A model generated the notes under the pieces. That model saw only the letters and a program-made list of their open reading frames with translations, made no database searches and was not told the origin of the DNA. From positions 910,001 to 974,000 of the forward strand of contig LSRY02000036.1 in NCBI GenBank assembly GCA_001643675.2: DNA of 64,000 nucleotides, written 5' to 3'. The DNA is from Monocercomonoides exilis. Lineage: Eukaryota; Preaxostyla; Oxymonadida; Polymastigidae. This document shows positions 21,216 through 31,705 of this stretch, in pieces (position 1 is the stretch's first letter; each line of letters begins with the position of its first letter). The translations under genes and the position numbers were made by a program.

Positions 21216-21455
21216 GTCTAAATTTTTTTGAAAAGTTCCTTATGTTAAATTTTCAAATAAAGAAAAAATTTCATATTTCGATCAAATTTCTGTTCCCACT
21301 CACGAAAATACGCAAAAATGGAAATAATAACATTGTCAAGATTTTGTTTTCATGACAGCGAATGTTTGTGAGTGGAAACATAAATTTGATCGAAATATGA
21401 ATTTTTTATTTTATTTGAAAATTAAACAAAATGAACTTTTCAAAAAAATTTAGAC
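21216..21455. repeat. Hairpin element, family A, copy 2 (MITE-like)
   Basis: About 240 bp. The left end GTCTAAATTTTTTTGAAAAG pairs with the right end CTTTTCAAAAAAATTTAGAC. The arms contain TTTCGATCAAATTTCTGTTC on the left and its near-complement on the right, and CATGACAG lies in the loop. It is the best-preserved copy for defining both termini. Inserted inside the third degenerate repeat of this region. Confidence 0.85.
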
Positions 21456-22045
21456 TAATAGATAACTGTTTTCTGAAATGAAAATCCAATTTATTTTGAA
21501 TTACAATAAATATTCAAAATAGTTATGAGTGGAATAATACATAATGCGTATCGTTCAAAAAAGCTTGATAGTCCACAATATCCACCATATGCGGACTGGA
21601 TAATTTTTCAAGATTTTTCAAAACACTTGACAGAAAAAACTATATTTTAATCACTTCACAAATCTTTCATTATTTGCGAAATGTGGAAAAAATCTGTCAT
21701 TTGGTTTACCAAAATAATAACAGACATTTAATATCGTTCAAAGGCAATGATTAATTTTGATCAATTAAACAACTTTTTTTTTGATTTTCATTTTTTTAAA
21801 TTTCAGTATTTTTTTCTTTTTTTGGTTTGTTTGTTTGAAAATGTTTCAAGATGACAAATAAATAGAAATATAAGACAAGCATACAAAATAACCAAAATTA
21901 AAAACTTTAAAAAGATGAGAATAAACAATGTAACAATTATTGCTTATTGTTGGAATAGATATTAATTTTTGTATTGTTGAAAAATTGAAAATTCACATCA
22001 AATTATTTACAAAAATTGATGACATTCAGTGATAATTTTTTCGCA

Positions 22046-23208
22046 TTACTGTGATTTAGTCTGTTGAGGTTGCTGTTGTTGTTGATTTTGTTGTTGCGAC
22101 TGCGCAACCATTTCATCAACCTGCTTTTTAGTTCCTTCAGAAGAACTAGCTCTTAATCTTTCTTCGACTGTTCTCCAATTGACATCCTTTTTAATGTAAG
22201 TATCTACGAACTGTCCTTTATTTCCATTAAATGATTTCGGTACAACATCATTGAAGCAATTGATCTGAAAATTAGAAATAAAAAAAATATTTATAATTAT
22301 TTAATAAAACTATTTAATCATTCATAATCAACGAGCATACAATGATAACTGGCGCATATTTTGTAACTAAGCATTCGAAAGACAATAAAATTATTAAAAA
22401 ATTTTGTTTTTATAACAGAAAATAGGACACCTTTAGACATCTCATTATTATTTACCCATTCAATTACAATTTCCTCATTTTGAGGCTGCATGCAAACAGT
22501 AATCCATCCATTTTCATTTTTATGTGCATCACCAACATGTGCTGCCTCTTTCGCGAATGCGCTTCCAGTTGGGAATTTCTTTGCAAACAAAAATTGGGCC
22601 ATTGCAAACGGCTTTGTTTCTGATGCAGTATTAGCGAAGAAAAGTTCTGTAAGAACAATTGAACACCAAATATCATCAAGTTTTGCTTGCATAGCGTGAA
22701 TAGCTTGTTCATTTTTGGGTTCAGATTTCTTTAAAACTTCAAACTGACCTCGAAGTTGATTCATCGACTTAACATTATCTTTAAAATTCAATTAAAAATA
22801 AGAAAAATAATTTTCATACAATTCAAAAAAAAATATTTCTAATGATAATTGCAAACTGCGATAGTTTTGAAGCAATGTCTGAATTGAAGAATCTTCAACT
22901 GTTTGAAGTTTTTGACCTTTCAACATCTGTTCTATGACTGAACTTTGATCTTTATATTCAACGAGCTCGCTTACAACATCATTCAGATCAATTTCATTTG
23001 TAGCCGCTTGAAGTGGAAGTGAACGCATTGGAGAAATGGACCCTTTTAAAGGCATCATGGAAGGAAGCATCATAGAGCTGCATCCACAACACGAACATGA
23101 AGGATTAATTGTATTCCTTAAAGGCATTGCCATTGAAGAAAAGCCGGTGAAAGGACATATTTGACTGATTGCAACTGAAAAACAAAACACTAGTAAATTA
23201 AAAAGCAT
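22046..23208 (-). CDS. Secreted or lumenal protein of unknown function
   Basis: Four exons: 23208-22857, 22778-22431, 22366-22341 and 22264-22046, with introns of 78, 64 and 76 nt. All have GT-AG sites and consistent phases, giving 314 residues. The N-terminus MLFNLLVFCFSVAISQICP is a signal peptide. A short Cys cluster (CSCCGCSS) and Met-rich segment follow, then a helical region that spans the first intron and contains LFFANTASETKPFAMAQFLF. Further on come NENGWITVCMQPQNEEIVIE and the four-exon junction reading YAPVIIINCFND. The C-terminus is Gln-rich (QQQNQQQQQPQQ). The 26-nt third exon is supported because it restores frame and gives hydrophobic continuity. No known family recognised. Tail to nothing on the left; head-to-head with the ARM-like gene at 23491, 282 bp apart. 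Confidence 0.75.
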
Positions 23209-23490
23209 TTTTTAAAAAGATTAACCAAAAAATGTTTGCTGTACAATTGTAAATAACTAGATCACATCAATAGCTACACTTTTCAACAATTTGTTTACAA
23301 ATACATTTTTTCTGACCATGGGAAAACTTCCAAAAATGGATTAATTTTATCTTGTTGATATGTGTACCAGTTTAATATGGCTATAAGCTTAAAAATCACA
23401 CAATACTCCATTTGCTAAAAGCCAAAAATGATAATGATAATTTATTATAGAATTAGATCAATCTTTGTTTATTAATCAAATAACATTAAG

Positions 23491-25282
23491 ATGCATTGCA
23501 TTATCGAACACAAAAATCCACTAAACATTACAGAAGAAGAACTTAAAAGTATTATTTTTGGTTAATGTACATTGCAATTAAGCATTATTAACAAATTGTT
23601 ACATTTTTTGCTAAAAGACATTATTTTTTTGCTACATTTGACTCATTGCAAAGATAAAGATCCAATATTAACCTACTTGATAGAGTGCTTTCAAATTACT
23701 CCTTACGATGTTTTGTTCGAAGTTGTAAACAATGATTTATTTAAAATACTAAAAAGTCTAGTTAATGTTGATAAAACTGATGGAATCGATTTAGCCCTTG
23801 CTTGCATTGAAAAGATTGCTCAAAGAGGCGCAAAAGAAGCACATGAATTCAATGTGAATGCTTTTGACCAGAAGATAGAATTGTGGGTTCTCGATTTTCT
23901 TCTTTTGATTGTTCTCAGTGAGAAGATGTCATCAGAATCTCTCATTATGGCAAGCAGAGCATGCTTTTTTATCTTGAAAAGTTGTGGACTTCGGTCAATT
24001 ACCTTGGATCCATGCACCAAAGTTTTACTGAATCAAATAAAAAAGGTTGATGTATCAACATCTGAAGTTGAGTCAATTGCGGAATCAATTTTTTCTTTAA
24101 AATGTATCGCCGAAGGAGCAAGTTTGAAGACTATTTGAATTTTGTATAAAATTTAATCATTATTTCTTTTTAATTAATACCTTAAAAATTTTAGAAGTGA
24201 GAACTTTCTTTGTTGAATACGGTGTTATTCCTGTTGCAGTTTCCCTTGTACACAGTCAGCACGTGCAAATTCGTAAACAAGCGCTTCTTTTGTTGTCAAC
24301 TCTCACGCTTTCATCAAAACAAACGCTTAATGATCTTGTTGCTAAACATAATATACTCAAGCCTCTTATTAAGATTTTGACGTCAACAGCCAGAAAATAC
24401 ATGCAAAAGGAAAAAAAGAAATCTTTGAATGAAGATAAATACCACAAAGCAAATAAAAGTAGAATGGTTACATTAAAAACAGGCTATATCGAGAACTCAG
24501 ACACAGTCAAAGAGGAAGGGACAAAAAAAGAAAACGAAAGAAAATCGAAAGAAGAAGAAGAAGAAGACAATAATGATGATAATGACGATAATAATGATAA
24601 TAATGACGAACTTGACCAGTTGATTGAACCAGCGCTTTCTCTTTGTCAATCGATGGCTATTGAGACAGGAGTGTCATCATCGTCACTTGCTCTCAACGCC
24701 CAACTGCGCCATTCATTCATCATTCTTGCCACAACATCGTCTGTGCCTGTCCGTGTGCGAGTGTCGAGCTGCGGAGTGCTCTGCGGAATAGTCGGCTCAG
24801 TCAGCGACGAAGACGTGACTGACTTGTGCAGCGACATTCTGGACACGCACGTCTCAGACATCATCAACAACATCATTTGCTCTTCGTCCAGCCACCGTCT
24901 CGTTAGAATGTTCATTCAAATCATCTCCTCTTTGCTCCGCTCACACACCCGCACTGTTTTGACACGATGTGCTTCTCAAAATGTTTCTCCAATCCAATCA
25001 GAATTGCCGACTGAAGATGGTGCATCATCATCGTCATCATCATTATCTTCAACGGTAGATGATGGATTAGCAACTTCTTCATCTCAACCGAAACAAACAT
25101 TTCCATCTTTATATTCTCGACTCTTAAAATATATTAATCAACTTGAAGGCAACGGATTTTTTGATCTTTTGCCTCTCGTCCTCAATTGGGATGATCCACC
25201 AATCAGAAGAGAAAGTCGAGATTTGTTTGAGATAGCCCAGAATGTTTTTTCAAATAATAAAAAATTCAAACAATTAATTTAA
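23491..25282 (+). CDS. Armadillo/HEAT-like repeat protein
   Basis: Three exons: 23491-23560, 23618-24121 and 24195-25282, with introns of 57 and 73 nt, both phase 1. Together they encode 553 residues. The protein is largely helical, with paired amphipathic helices such as ALACIEKIAQRG, VIPVAVSLVHSQHVQIRKQA and LLLLSTLTLSSKQTLNDLVA that look like ARM or HEAT repeats. A low-complexity acidic insert (Glu/Asp/Asn, residues about 310-332) and a Ser-rich stretch (SSSSSSLSST) interrupt the fold. No signal peptide or membrane helix, so a cytosolic or nuclear scaffold is inferred. The second exon can be read past its donor only to a nearby stop, which supports the splice. The specific family member cannot be named. 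Confidence 0.75.
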
Positions 25283-25443
25283 CTATTAATTTGTATTATA
25301 ATATATTTTCATTTTTGTGTAAGTTATTTTTTTTTACGAAATTGTTTGAGATCTTCATTTGATCAACTTGTTTATTTAATAAAATTTTTTTGATCATCCT
25401 AAACAACTTGTTGAATTTATTGCCTTTTGGTTTTTTTTTCCAA

Positions 25444-26988
25444 ATGAAAACAGGGGCAACAGGTTTAGAAGTTGCACAAACAATCCTATTTTTTATTGGA
25501 GTTTCTATCACTGCATTGAGCATCTTGTTTTCCATTGTTGGATTAATTTTGACAATATGTGCTCACAAAGCATTTTTCAACAGAATTTGGAAAGTTAGAT
25601 TATGGATTGCAATATTGTGCATTGGATTATCTGTTTGATTTTTCTCTTAGTCGGTTTTAATAATTTTTTGGGAAAAATTTTTTTAGGTTTTTTCAGTAAC
25701 CTTTTCACAATTTTCTTATGGTAATTTTTCGAAATTTTCAAGAAGAAAACTTAACTATCAAATTTCTTCTCCATTGTGGTACGGCTTATTCGTTGCGCTC
25801 GTTATTACACTTGGAGCTTTAATGAAATCATATAATAACAAGTGTGCGAATTCAAGCGAAAATTTGAAGAAAAATAATACTCTAATTTATTTCATAAATA
25901 TAGGAAACGTTGCTTTCCTTGCTTAGGACAGGAAGCATTCTCATTTCTTGTTAGCATTTTCTTCGGCATTGTGACTGCAATTTTGCAAGTTGTATTTGTC
26001 ATTCTCGATCTTTTCCACATCTTTGATTCTGTTAAGCCTGTATGATATTTCTTTTTTCATTTTAAAGACATTAAATACTTCTTTTCTGACGTTCTTTGCA
26101 CTATTTGAAAAAAATCTACGTAATTTTGTTAACCTTTTCCATCAGACTGGAGTGATTGTTTTTGAATCATGGATAGGTCTTGTGCAAAAAGGAGTTGGAA
26201 TTATTTGCGTTTTATTTGCTTTGTTATATTATGGTCTGATTCAAAATTATTTTTTAATTGAAAAATTAACAAATTACACAATTTTCTATTTTCCATTTAT
26301 TTCTAATTATTTCAGGATTGGGAGTTCGAAAATTCAAAAATTCTGTGATGAACGTGCACATGAGAAAAACGCTTACAACGCAAACAGTATTTATTTTTAT
26401 TTATTATCATTTTTAATGCAATATTCTTATGATGTGTTTTTGATTTTTATAAATCCTCTGAATGCATGGCATAAGGTCATTATGATGGTTGCGATTGTTA
26501 TTGTTGCCCTGGCCTCGCTCTGCAACACTCTTTTTCTGACGCTTGTCAGCGAACGAATTGCGGACAGGGATGTTGAGCTGCATCCAGAATACGGGAATAA
26601 CCAGGATGTGGATGAACTCCCTGGACTTAACACGATTCATGTGAGTGCGACGCTTGCAGATGATCTCCCATCGTTTATCATAATGCTCTGCCTCTTCTTC
26701 TTCACCATCCACACAGTCTTACACTTCGTTATTATTCCTGTTATCTCTTCTCTTCGATATCCAGTCACTCTTCTGAAGGACGAGCCTTCTCAGCCCTCTT
26801 CAGGCGCTTCCAGCAAGGAAAATGCACAAGAGAGGACCTCTTCATCTTCATCATCTTCATCTTCACACACAAACACTTCAGAAACAGCAGCAGCAGCAGC
26901 ATCAGCATCAGGGATGCCTCGTTCAGTTCTGGTGGAAATGAAGCCATTGGACAGCGCTGATACATCCTCTGTCAATAATGCTGTGTGA
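25444..26988 (+). CDS. Seven-helix membrane protein, receptor-like
   Basis: Six exons: 25444-25632, 25687-25841, 25904-26039, 26146-26233, 26316-26386 and 26476-26988. The five introns are 54-106 nt with matching phases, and the product is 383 residues. Hydrophobic helices include ILFFIGVSITALSILFSIVG, WYGLFVALVITLGALM, FLVSIFFGIVTAILQVVFVI, GVGIICVLFALLYYG, VIMMVAIVIVALASL and FIIMLCLFFFTIHTVLHFVI, plus one near WIAILCIGL, so seven are likely. The tail is Ser- and Ala-rich and low-complexity (SSSSSSSSS, AAAAASAS), probably cytoplasmic. No classical GPCR motif (DRY, NPxxY) is seen. It could be a GPCR-like receptor or an unrelated polytopic protein. Similar in plan to the gene at 31706-33266. 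Confidence 0.75.
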
Positions 26989-27046
26989 TTATTCAAAAAT
27001 AAAATAAAAAATTAAATTAAATGAAATGAAATAAAAAAAAGCACTG

Positions 27047-27716
27047 ATGTCATTTCGCTTCGTTGCTTCTCTTTTCAGTTTGTGAATAGCGATTTCTGTT
27101 TTCTTCGCCTTTTGTAAGTTAAATATGTTTTTTTTAGGTTGTAAATGTGATGTTTTTGTTCCATGTATTGGCTTTGATGAAATTTTTTTCTTTTTCTGCA
27201 AGTTAAACATTTAATGTGCTTAATAAAAATATTCTCTCGCTTTATTCAAGCGATGCAGTATTTCTGTAAGAGCCTTTTTGCACTGCTTATATTATTGGTA
27301 TCATTTTTTCTGTTCTCTATTAATCTTTTAAGTTTGATTAAGCGAGATGAGAATCTTGCTCTAATCATCATATCATTTGATCTCGTTCCTCTTTCGAATG
27401 CTTTTTTATACATTTCTACTTTCTTTTGGAGGCTTTTTCCTTATTCAAACGAGGATTCTGCCTTTCGAAGTTTACATTTGTTTAGAGAATTATTTAGCGG
27501 AACAAATTTTTAATCATATCTGCAATATTTTTTTAAGTTGATGGATTTTATTCGTGTATTATTACCTCAAATTTATTATAAATTATTTTTTTCTCCCAAT
27601 TGATTTACTGTTTTTATTTTAGTGAAGTTAAGTTGGGCAGCAATCTGCCTTTCATTTTTTCATTTTCAAATCAAAAAATTTTCTGTTCTCTTCATATCAC
27701 TTTTGATTTTCTTTGA
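27047..27716 (+). CDS. Possible small spliced membrane protein (tentative)
   Basis: A five-exon model joins 27047-27077, 27138-27164, 27203-27469, 27538-27553 and 27623-27716 with GT-AG introns of 38-69 nt and consistent phases, giving 144 residues. The central exon has two hydrophobic stretches (LFALLILLVSFFLFSI and LALIIISFDLVPLSNAFLYI). The tiny second and fourth exons are weak evidence. An alternative is a longer terminal exon in another frame, open to 27864, which would overlap the 3' end of the Psf1 gene on the other strand. No family recognised. Treat the boundaries as provisional. Confidence 0.35.
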
Positions 27717-27829
27717 AATCATAAAAGATGGAAAGCTGCACGCAGTAAATTTGAGCTTTACATCTTTTTCAAAACTTAAAAACTACAAACAATTTATAAT
27801 GAAACATAAATTACCAAAATCAAGAATGA

Positions 27830-28531
27830 TCAAGTTGGCAAATGCTCTAAAACTCCTTGTCTAATTAAAGGTTCTGCATCAATTTTGTTCATTGACATTT
27901 GAGAATCTTTTTGAATATCCATTGGCTTTCCAAAATGATCAATTACAGAATCCATTGTCTTCAGTGCACGGACACATACAGTGACCGATTTTGGTGGGAA
28001 AATATCATTTGTCAATTCCAAATCTCCTAATGACTCACAATACTTTACGACAATTTGACTGTATTGCCTATAAAATCGTTCTTCTTGAGAATGAAGTTTT
28101 CCCTTCAAATGCTCAGGCAAATAACCAATTTCCCATTTAACAAGTTGTATTCGTCTCATACGGTAATCACTACAATTACAGAATTATAAACAAAAATTAA
28201 AAGCTAGAGAATACATACAAATATGCTTGAAGAATTCTTCTGTTTTGTTGAATTCTTGTAAATATTATAACAAAATATGGATCAAATAATTTTCTTTCTT
28301 CTTCTTTAGCCCCCTTAAGTTGCTTAATCATTTGATTGCTCTGAAGCACTAAATCATGAAGAATTTGCTTAACTTCCTTCACATTTTGATCCTTTGAACA
28401 AAAAAAGAAAGAAATTATAAATTCCACCAATAAATCATTTCTCGACTGTTACAAACATCATATCGAGGAAGCCAAGGAACCCTTTGTAATTCCTGGAGAA
28501 GTATAACGCCAGGATGTTTTGTTTCAGACAT
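27830..28531 (-). CDS. PSF1: GINS complex subunit Psf1
   Basis: Three exons: 28531-28457, 28391-28219 and 28169-27830, with introns of 65 and 49 nt, encoding 195 residues, the usual length for the family. Psf1 is one of the four subunits of GINS, which with Cdc45 and Mcm2-7 forms the CMG replicative helicase in the nucleus. Recognisable features are the N-terminal LLQELQR, the helix around residues 60-80 (FTRIQQNRRILQAYFDYRMRR), WEIGYLPEHLK, SQEERFYRQYSQIV and the C-terminal ELTNDIFPPKSVTVCVRALK followed by LIRQGVLEHL. The match is based on remembered family motifs rather than a search. It is convergent with the tentative gene at 27047 and 93 bp head-to-head from the SH3-PH gene. Confidence 0.85.
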
Positions 28532-28624
28532 TTTAAAATAAAAATTTGAAGATAATTAATTAAAATTTGGACAGATCAGAGCTGATCAAAAACTCTTGAT
28601 TTTTGAAAGTCTGTGACAAATTAC

Positions 28625-29343
28625 ATGTCTAGACCGAAGTATCAAGCAAACTTCGATTTTACTGCGCGCGTTGCAAATGAATTAACATTTAGGGAAGGAG
28701 ATATTATCACACTTATTGAGAAACATGAAAGTGGGATGTGGAAAGGAGAATTGGACGGCAAAATCGGACTCTTTCCTTATAATTTTGTTTCAGAACTTCA
28801 TGTCGAAGAAGAGGTATTTGACTTTATATATATTATGATGTTTTAAAATGGAAAATAATTTTTTATTTTTTTAAAAAAGACAACTCCAAAAGGTCCGCCA
28901 AAACCAATGGAAGGTTGGCTTATAAAACAAGGTAACAATGATATCATTACAAATTATACTTTAATGCAATTATTCGTCTCGTTTTTTCATGTTGAAAACT
29001 CTCATTTAGGTCATGTTGTAAAGAACTGGAAAAAGAGATGGTTTTCACTTCGAGGATCTTCTCTGTTTTATTTTGAAAAGCCAGTTTGCCGCTTGTATCT
29101 TTTTATGTTCCTTTTTACCCTTTGACTCTTTTCAAATTATTGTGAAAGACTTCACTTAAGGAAAATGGTGAAATACCATTGAAGGGGTGTCAGGTTGAAA
29201 ATGCAAGGGAAATGCCAGACAAGCCATTTTGCTTTCATATTTTTTATCCTCAAGCACCAGGACAAAGGGAGTTTTATATTTGTTCTGAGAATGCAGATCA
29301 GATGAAAGCGTGGATGGAAGCAATAACTCTTTCATCAAAATAG
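28625..29343 (+). CDS. SH3-PH adaptor protein
   Basis: Four exons: 28625-28813, 28880-28931, 29010-29083 and 29149-29343, with introns of 65-78 nt, encode 169 residues. An SH3 domain lies at about residues 4-60 (ANFDFTARVANELTFREGD, GLFPYNFVSEL). It is followed by a short Pro-containing linker (TPKGPPKPMEG) and a PH domain at about 72-168 (GWLIKQG, WKKRWFSLRGSSLFYFEKP, and the closing helix QMKAWMEAITLSSK). SH3 domains bind proline-rich ligands and PH domains often bind phosphoinositides. A small membrane-associated adaptor for cytoskeleton or trafficking is inferred. The exon junctions fall inside the PH core and restore its known strand order, strong support for the splicing. Confidence 0.92.
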
Positions 29344-29632
29344 ATTACACTTTAATTTTAAGTATTGAATTAACAAAACGAAATAATGTCAACGTTCATT
29401 TTTATTTTAAATTTGGAATGAAATTTTTAGAAGAGCTAACTTATGTAATTTTTCTGTTTATTTCTGTTATATGTATGATGGATTGTGTTAGAAATAGTTT
29501 AACGATTTTATATGAAGCATTTCATTTGTAATTTGTAATTTTAAATATTGGAATATCCGATATTTAAAAAAACTTTTTTCGGAATATACCAACATTTTAT
29601 TTCTTGAGAGCTTTTTTTTTATTTCGAGCTAA

Positions 29633-30917
29633 ATGGATCAAGATTCAGAAGTTGTTTTGAATCGAGATGTAAAAGATTGCAAAACATTAAAATGTAGTTT
29701 AATTTGATTACTGTTCTTTTGAGAATATTACTTCCAATTAAATGTTTTTTCACTTGTTGATTTTTTTCTTCATTTTAGCGAAAGAGAAGCAAAGACAAAT
29801 ATTAAAGAATAAGCACAAAACGCATTTGAAACGGAAAAGGTTTTGAAGAAGAAATGCTTATTGAAAAGCTTACATCAATTTATTATTTTCTTTAAGAATT
29901 TCACCACAACAAAAAGACATTCCTTCCATTGAAGTTGAGAAAATAAACGGAGAAGATATATCTGTTTTAATGGACGATTTGTGCAAACTTAACAATGATT
30001 TAAACGTTATCATGAAGGATGGTATTTTTGAAAAATTTCTTTTTTTTGTGAGAAAACTTAATTTTTTCTTTCCAATAACAAATTAGCTGAAAGCGGAAAT
30101 GAATCAGAATTGTTGTCATACTTTGAGTCGGTTAATTTACAACTCGATCCAGATCTAAGAGCAGAAAAAAGGCAATTAGAAAAGGCAAAAACTGAGAATA
30201 TTGAAGAAGAAACAAAGAAAGCAGAAGAAATTGAAGATGCCAAACTGGAAAAACGAAAGAAGCGAATTATTCAAGATTCAAAAGATGCATATATTAAAAG
30301 GGTATGAAACACCTTTAATACAAAAATTTCAAAAAGCATACTCTTGTTTCAATTTAAAAAAGGCATTAACACTTTTGTATGCAAAAATGACGGAAGAACT
30401 ACTTCCATTGGAAGACGATTCAGGAGAGGAACAGACCTTGACAAGCGATGTTGAATTTGAAGATGAGAATGAGAACCAGGATCTTTTTGAAGATGAAGAA
30501 AAAGTGATGAAAAAATACAAACATGAAGACATAATGAGTGTACTGAAAGGTGGAATTGTTTCAATAGCCAAAAAAATGTCTGAAGAAGATGTGGAAATTA
30601 TTGATTCATACGAATCTGAAGACGACGATGAAAAGGAAGAAGAGGAAGAAGAGGGAAAAGAAGGCAAACAGTTAAAGGAAGATGAAGATGAAGAAGAAGA
30701 AGAGGAGGAAGAGGAAGAGGAAGAGGAAGAGGAAGAGGAAGAGGAAGAGGAAGAAGAGGAAGAAGAGGAAGAAGAGGAAGAAGAGGAAGAAGAAAAAGAA
30801 GAGATTGATGAAAACGGGAAGCATAACAAGAGTGAAGATGCAACGCAGAACCAACCAGAGTCACCTCATTTAGACAGCCAATCATTTGACTTAGAAAACG
30901 AATACGAAATAATATAA
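29633..30917 (+). CDS. Acidic coiled-coil protein, unknown function
   Basis: Five exons: 29633-29693, 29779-29839, 29897-30021, 30087-30301 and 30363-30917, with introns of 57-85 nt, encode 338 residues. The N-terminus is basic (KSKEKQRQILKNKHKTHLKRKR), reminiscent of a nuclear or nucleolar signal. The middle is helical and charged (residues about 90-150), and the C-terminal third carries an almost pure Glu run from about 30683 to 30790. The Glu run is encoded by GAA/GAG repeats. The basic-then-acidic layout suits a nuclear chaperone or ribosome-assembly factor, but no domain is recognised and this is inference only. Possible variation in Glu-run length. Confidence 0.75.
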
Positions 30918-31311
30918 CAGCTAAACATTACAAATATTTCTATTCTATCTTTTCGTTGAATAAAACATTTCATTTGCTTTCGTTTAACTCATTTTATGTT
31001 CCATTCCTCTGAAAGTTTTAAGTTTGTTTAAAAGAGTCGTATTTTATTGATGTTGAAATTCTTTAATCTTTTTTCTTTAAAACTTAATGCCAAGTCATTT
31101 TGATAATTTTTACCAGAAAGTTAAAACCAATTGACCAATTTCTCTAAAGATGAGATCTTATTCATATGAAGCGTTGAATTGGCCATGAAGTCACGATTTC
31201 ATATTGAAAAAATTATTTCGATTCCATTTCAGAATTTGTTTTCTTTTCCTTGTGAAAGAAAAACATTAACATTTAATGAATTTTTACATGGATATTTATT
31301 AAAGCATAAAA

Positions 31312-31689
31312 GTGGAAAAAAAGAAAAAAAAATCTCATAACAAAACAGAAGTGCAAACAAGATTATGCTCAAAGAAAAAAGCAGAAAAACCAAAATATCA
31401 CTTCGATAAACAAAATGCTCACAATTCTAAAGTTAGCAACAGATTCTGTAAATTGATACTTCTGTCAAATAAATCTGTAATCGAAGCAGTTTTACCCAAA
31501 GCTTAAAAGACAATTCAGATTGCCTGGGCAAAATGGGAAGAAAAGGCCGAAGGAAAGAGAGAACAAATAGTGACATGTTATCTTAACGCCAAGTGCCCAT
31601 GAGACACATTTAGAGTAATGACAATAGAAGATTGTGAGGAAGACATAAAAGAAAGAAGACAAGAAGATAAGAAGGCAATGCAAAGGTGA
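31312..31689 (+). pseudogene. Possible decayed basic protein gene
   Basis: One frame is protein-like throughout: a Lys-rich start at GTG 31312, then KAEKPKYHFDKQ, KTIQIAWAKWEEKAEGK and a charged tail. It is broken by TAA at 31504 and TGA at 31609 and ends at 31689. The Lys-rich start and the Trp spacing distantly recall HMG-box proteins, which is speculation. No splice sites were found that would remove the stops. Confidence 0.3.
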
Positions 31690-31705
31690 AAGTTATCTCA
31701 TTTCT

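Larger units (their letters stand above)
19000..21610. repeat. Three degenerate copies of a dispersed repeat
   Basis: Anchors at about 19102, 20822 and 21558 share AAAGCTTGAAAGTCC-like sequence followed by an A/T stretch and CCATATG/CCATTTGTATG. Upstream of each, in the same order, lie a GATCAA block, a TCACAAAA...TTTTGT block and a TTTTCTGAAATGAAAAT-like block. The third copy is interrupted by the family A hairpin. The order conservation suggests an old tandem or segmental duplication of non-coding or decayed sequence. Confidence 0.5.
17560..22045. other. Gene-poor, repeat-rich region
   Basis: No convincing intact gene was found. The region contains a poly-A plus TA tract, a foldback element (18190-18566), three degenerate copies of an ancient repeat, and a family A hairpin (21216-21455). 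Open frames such as 18712-18915 and 20814-21008 are short, AT-driven and without protein-like composition. 19620-20140 gives protein-like fragments in changing frames and may be a decayed gene. Confidence 0.6.

Noticed and set aside
30329-30829. Minus-strand poly-Ser and poly-Leu/Phe frames
   Set aside because: Complement of the Glu-rich GAA/GAG run; composition artefact.
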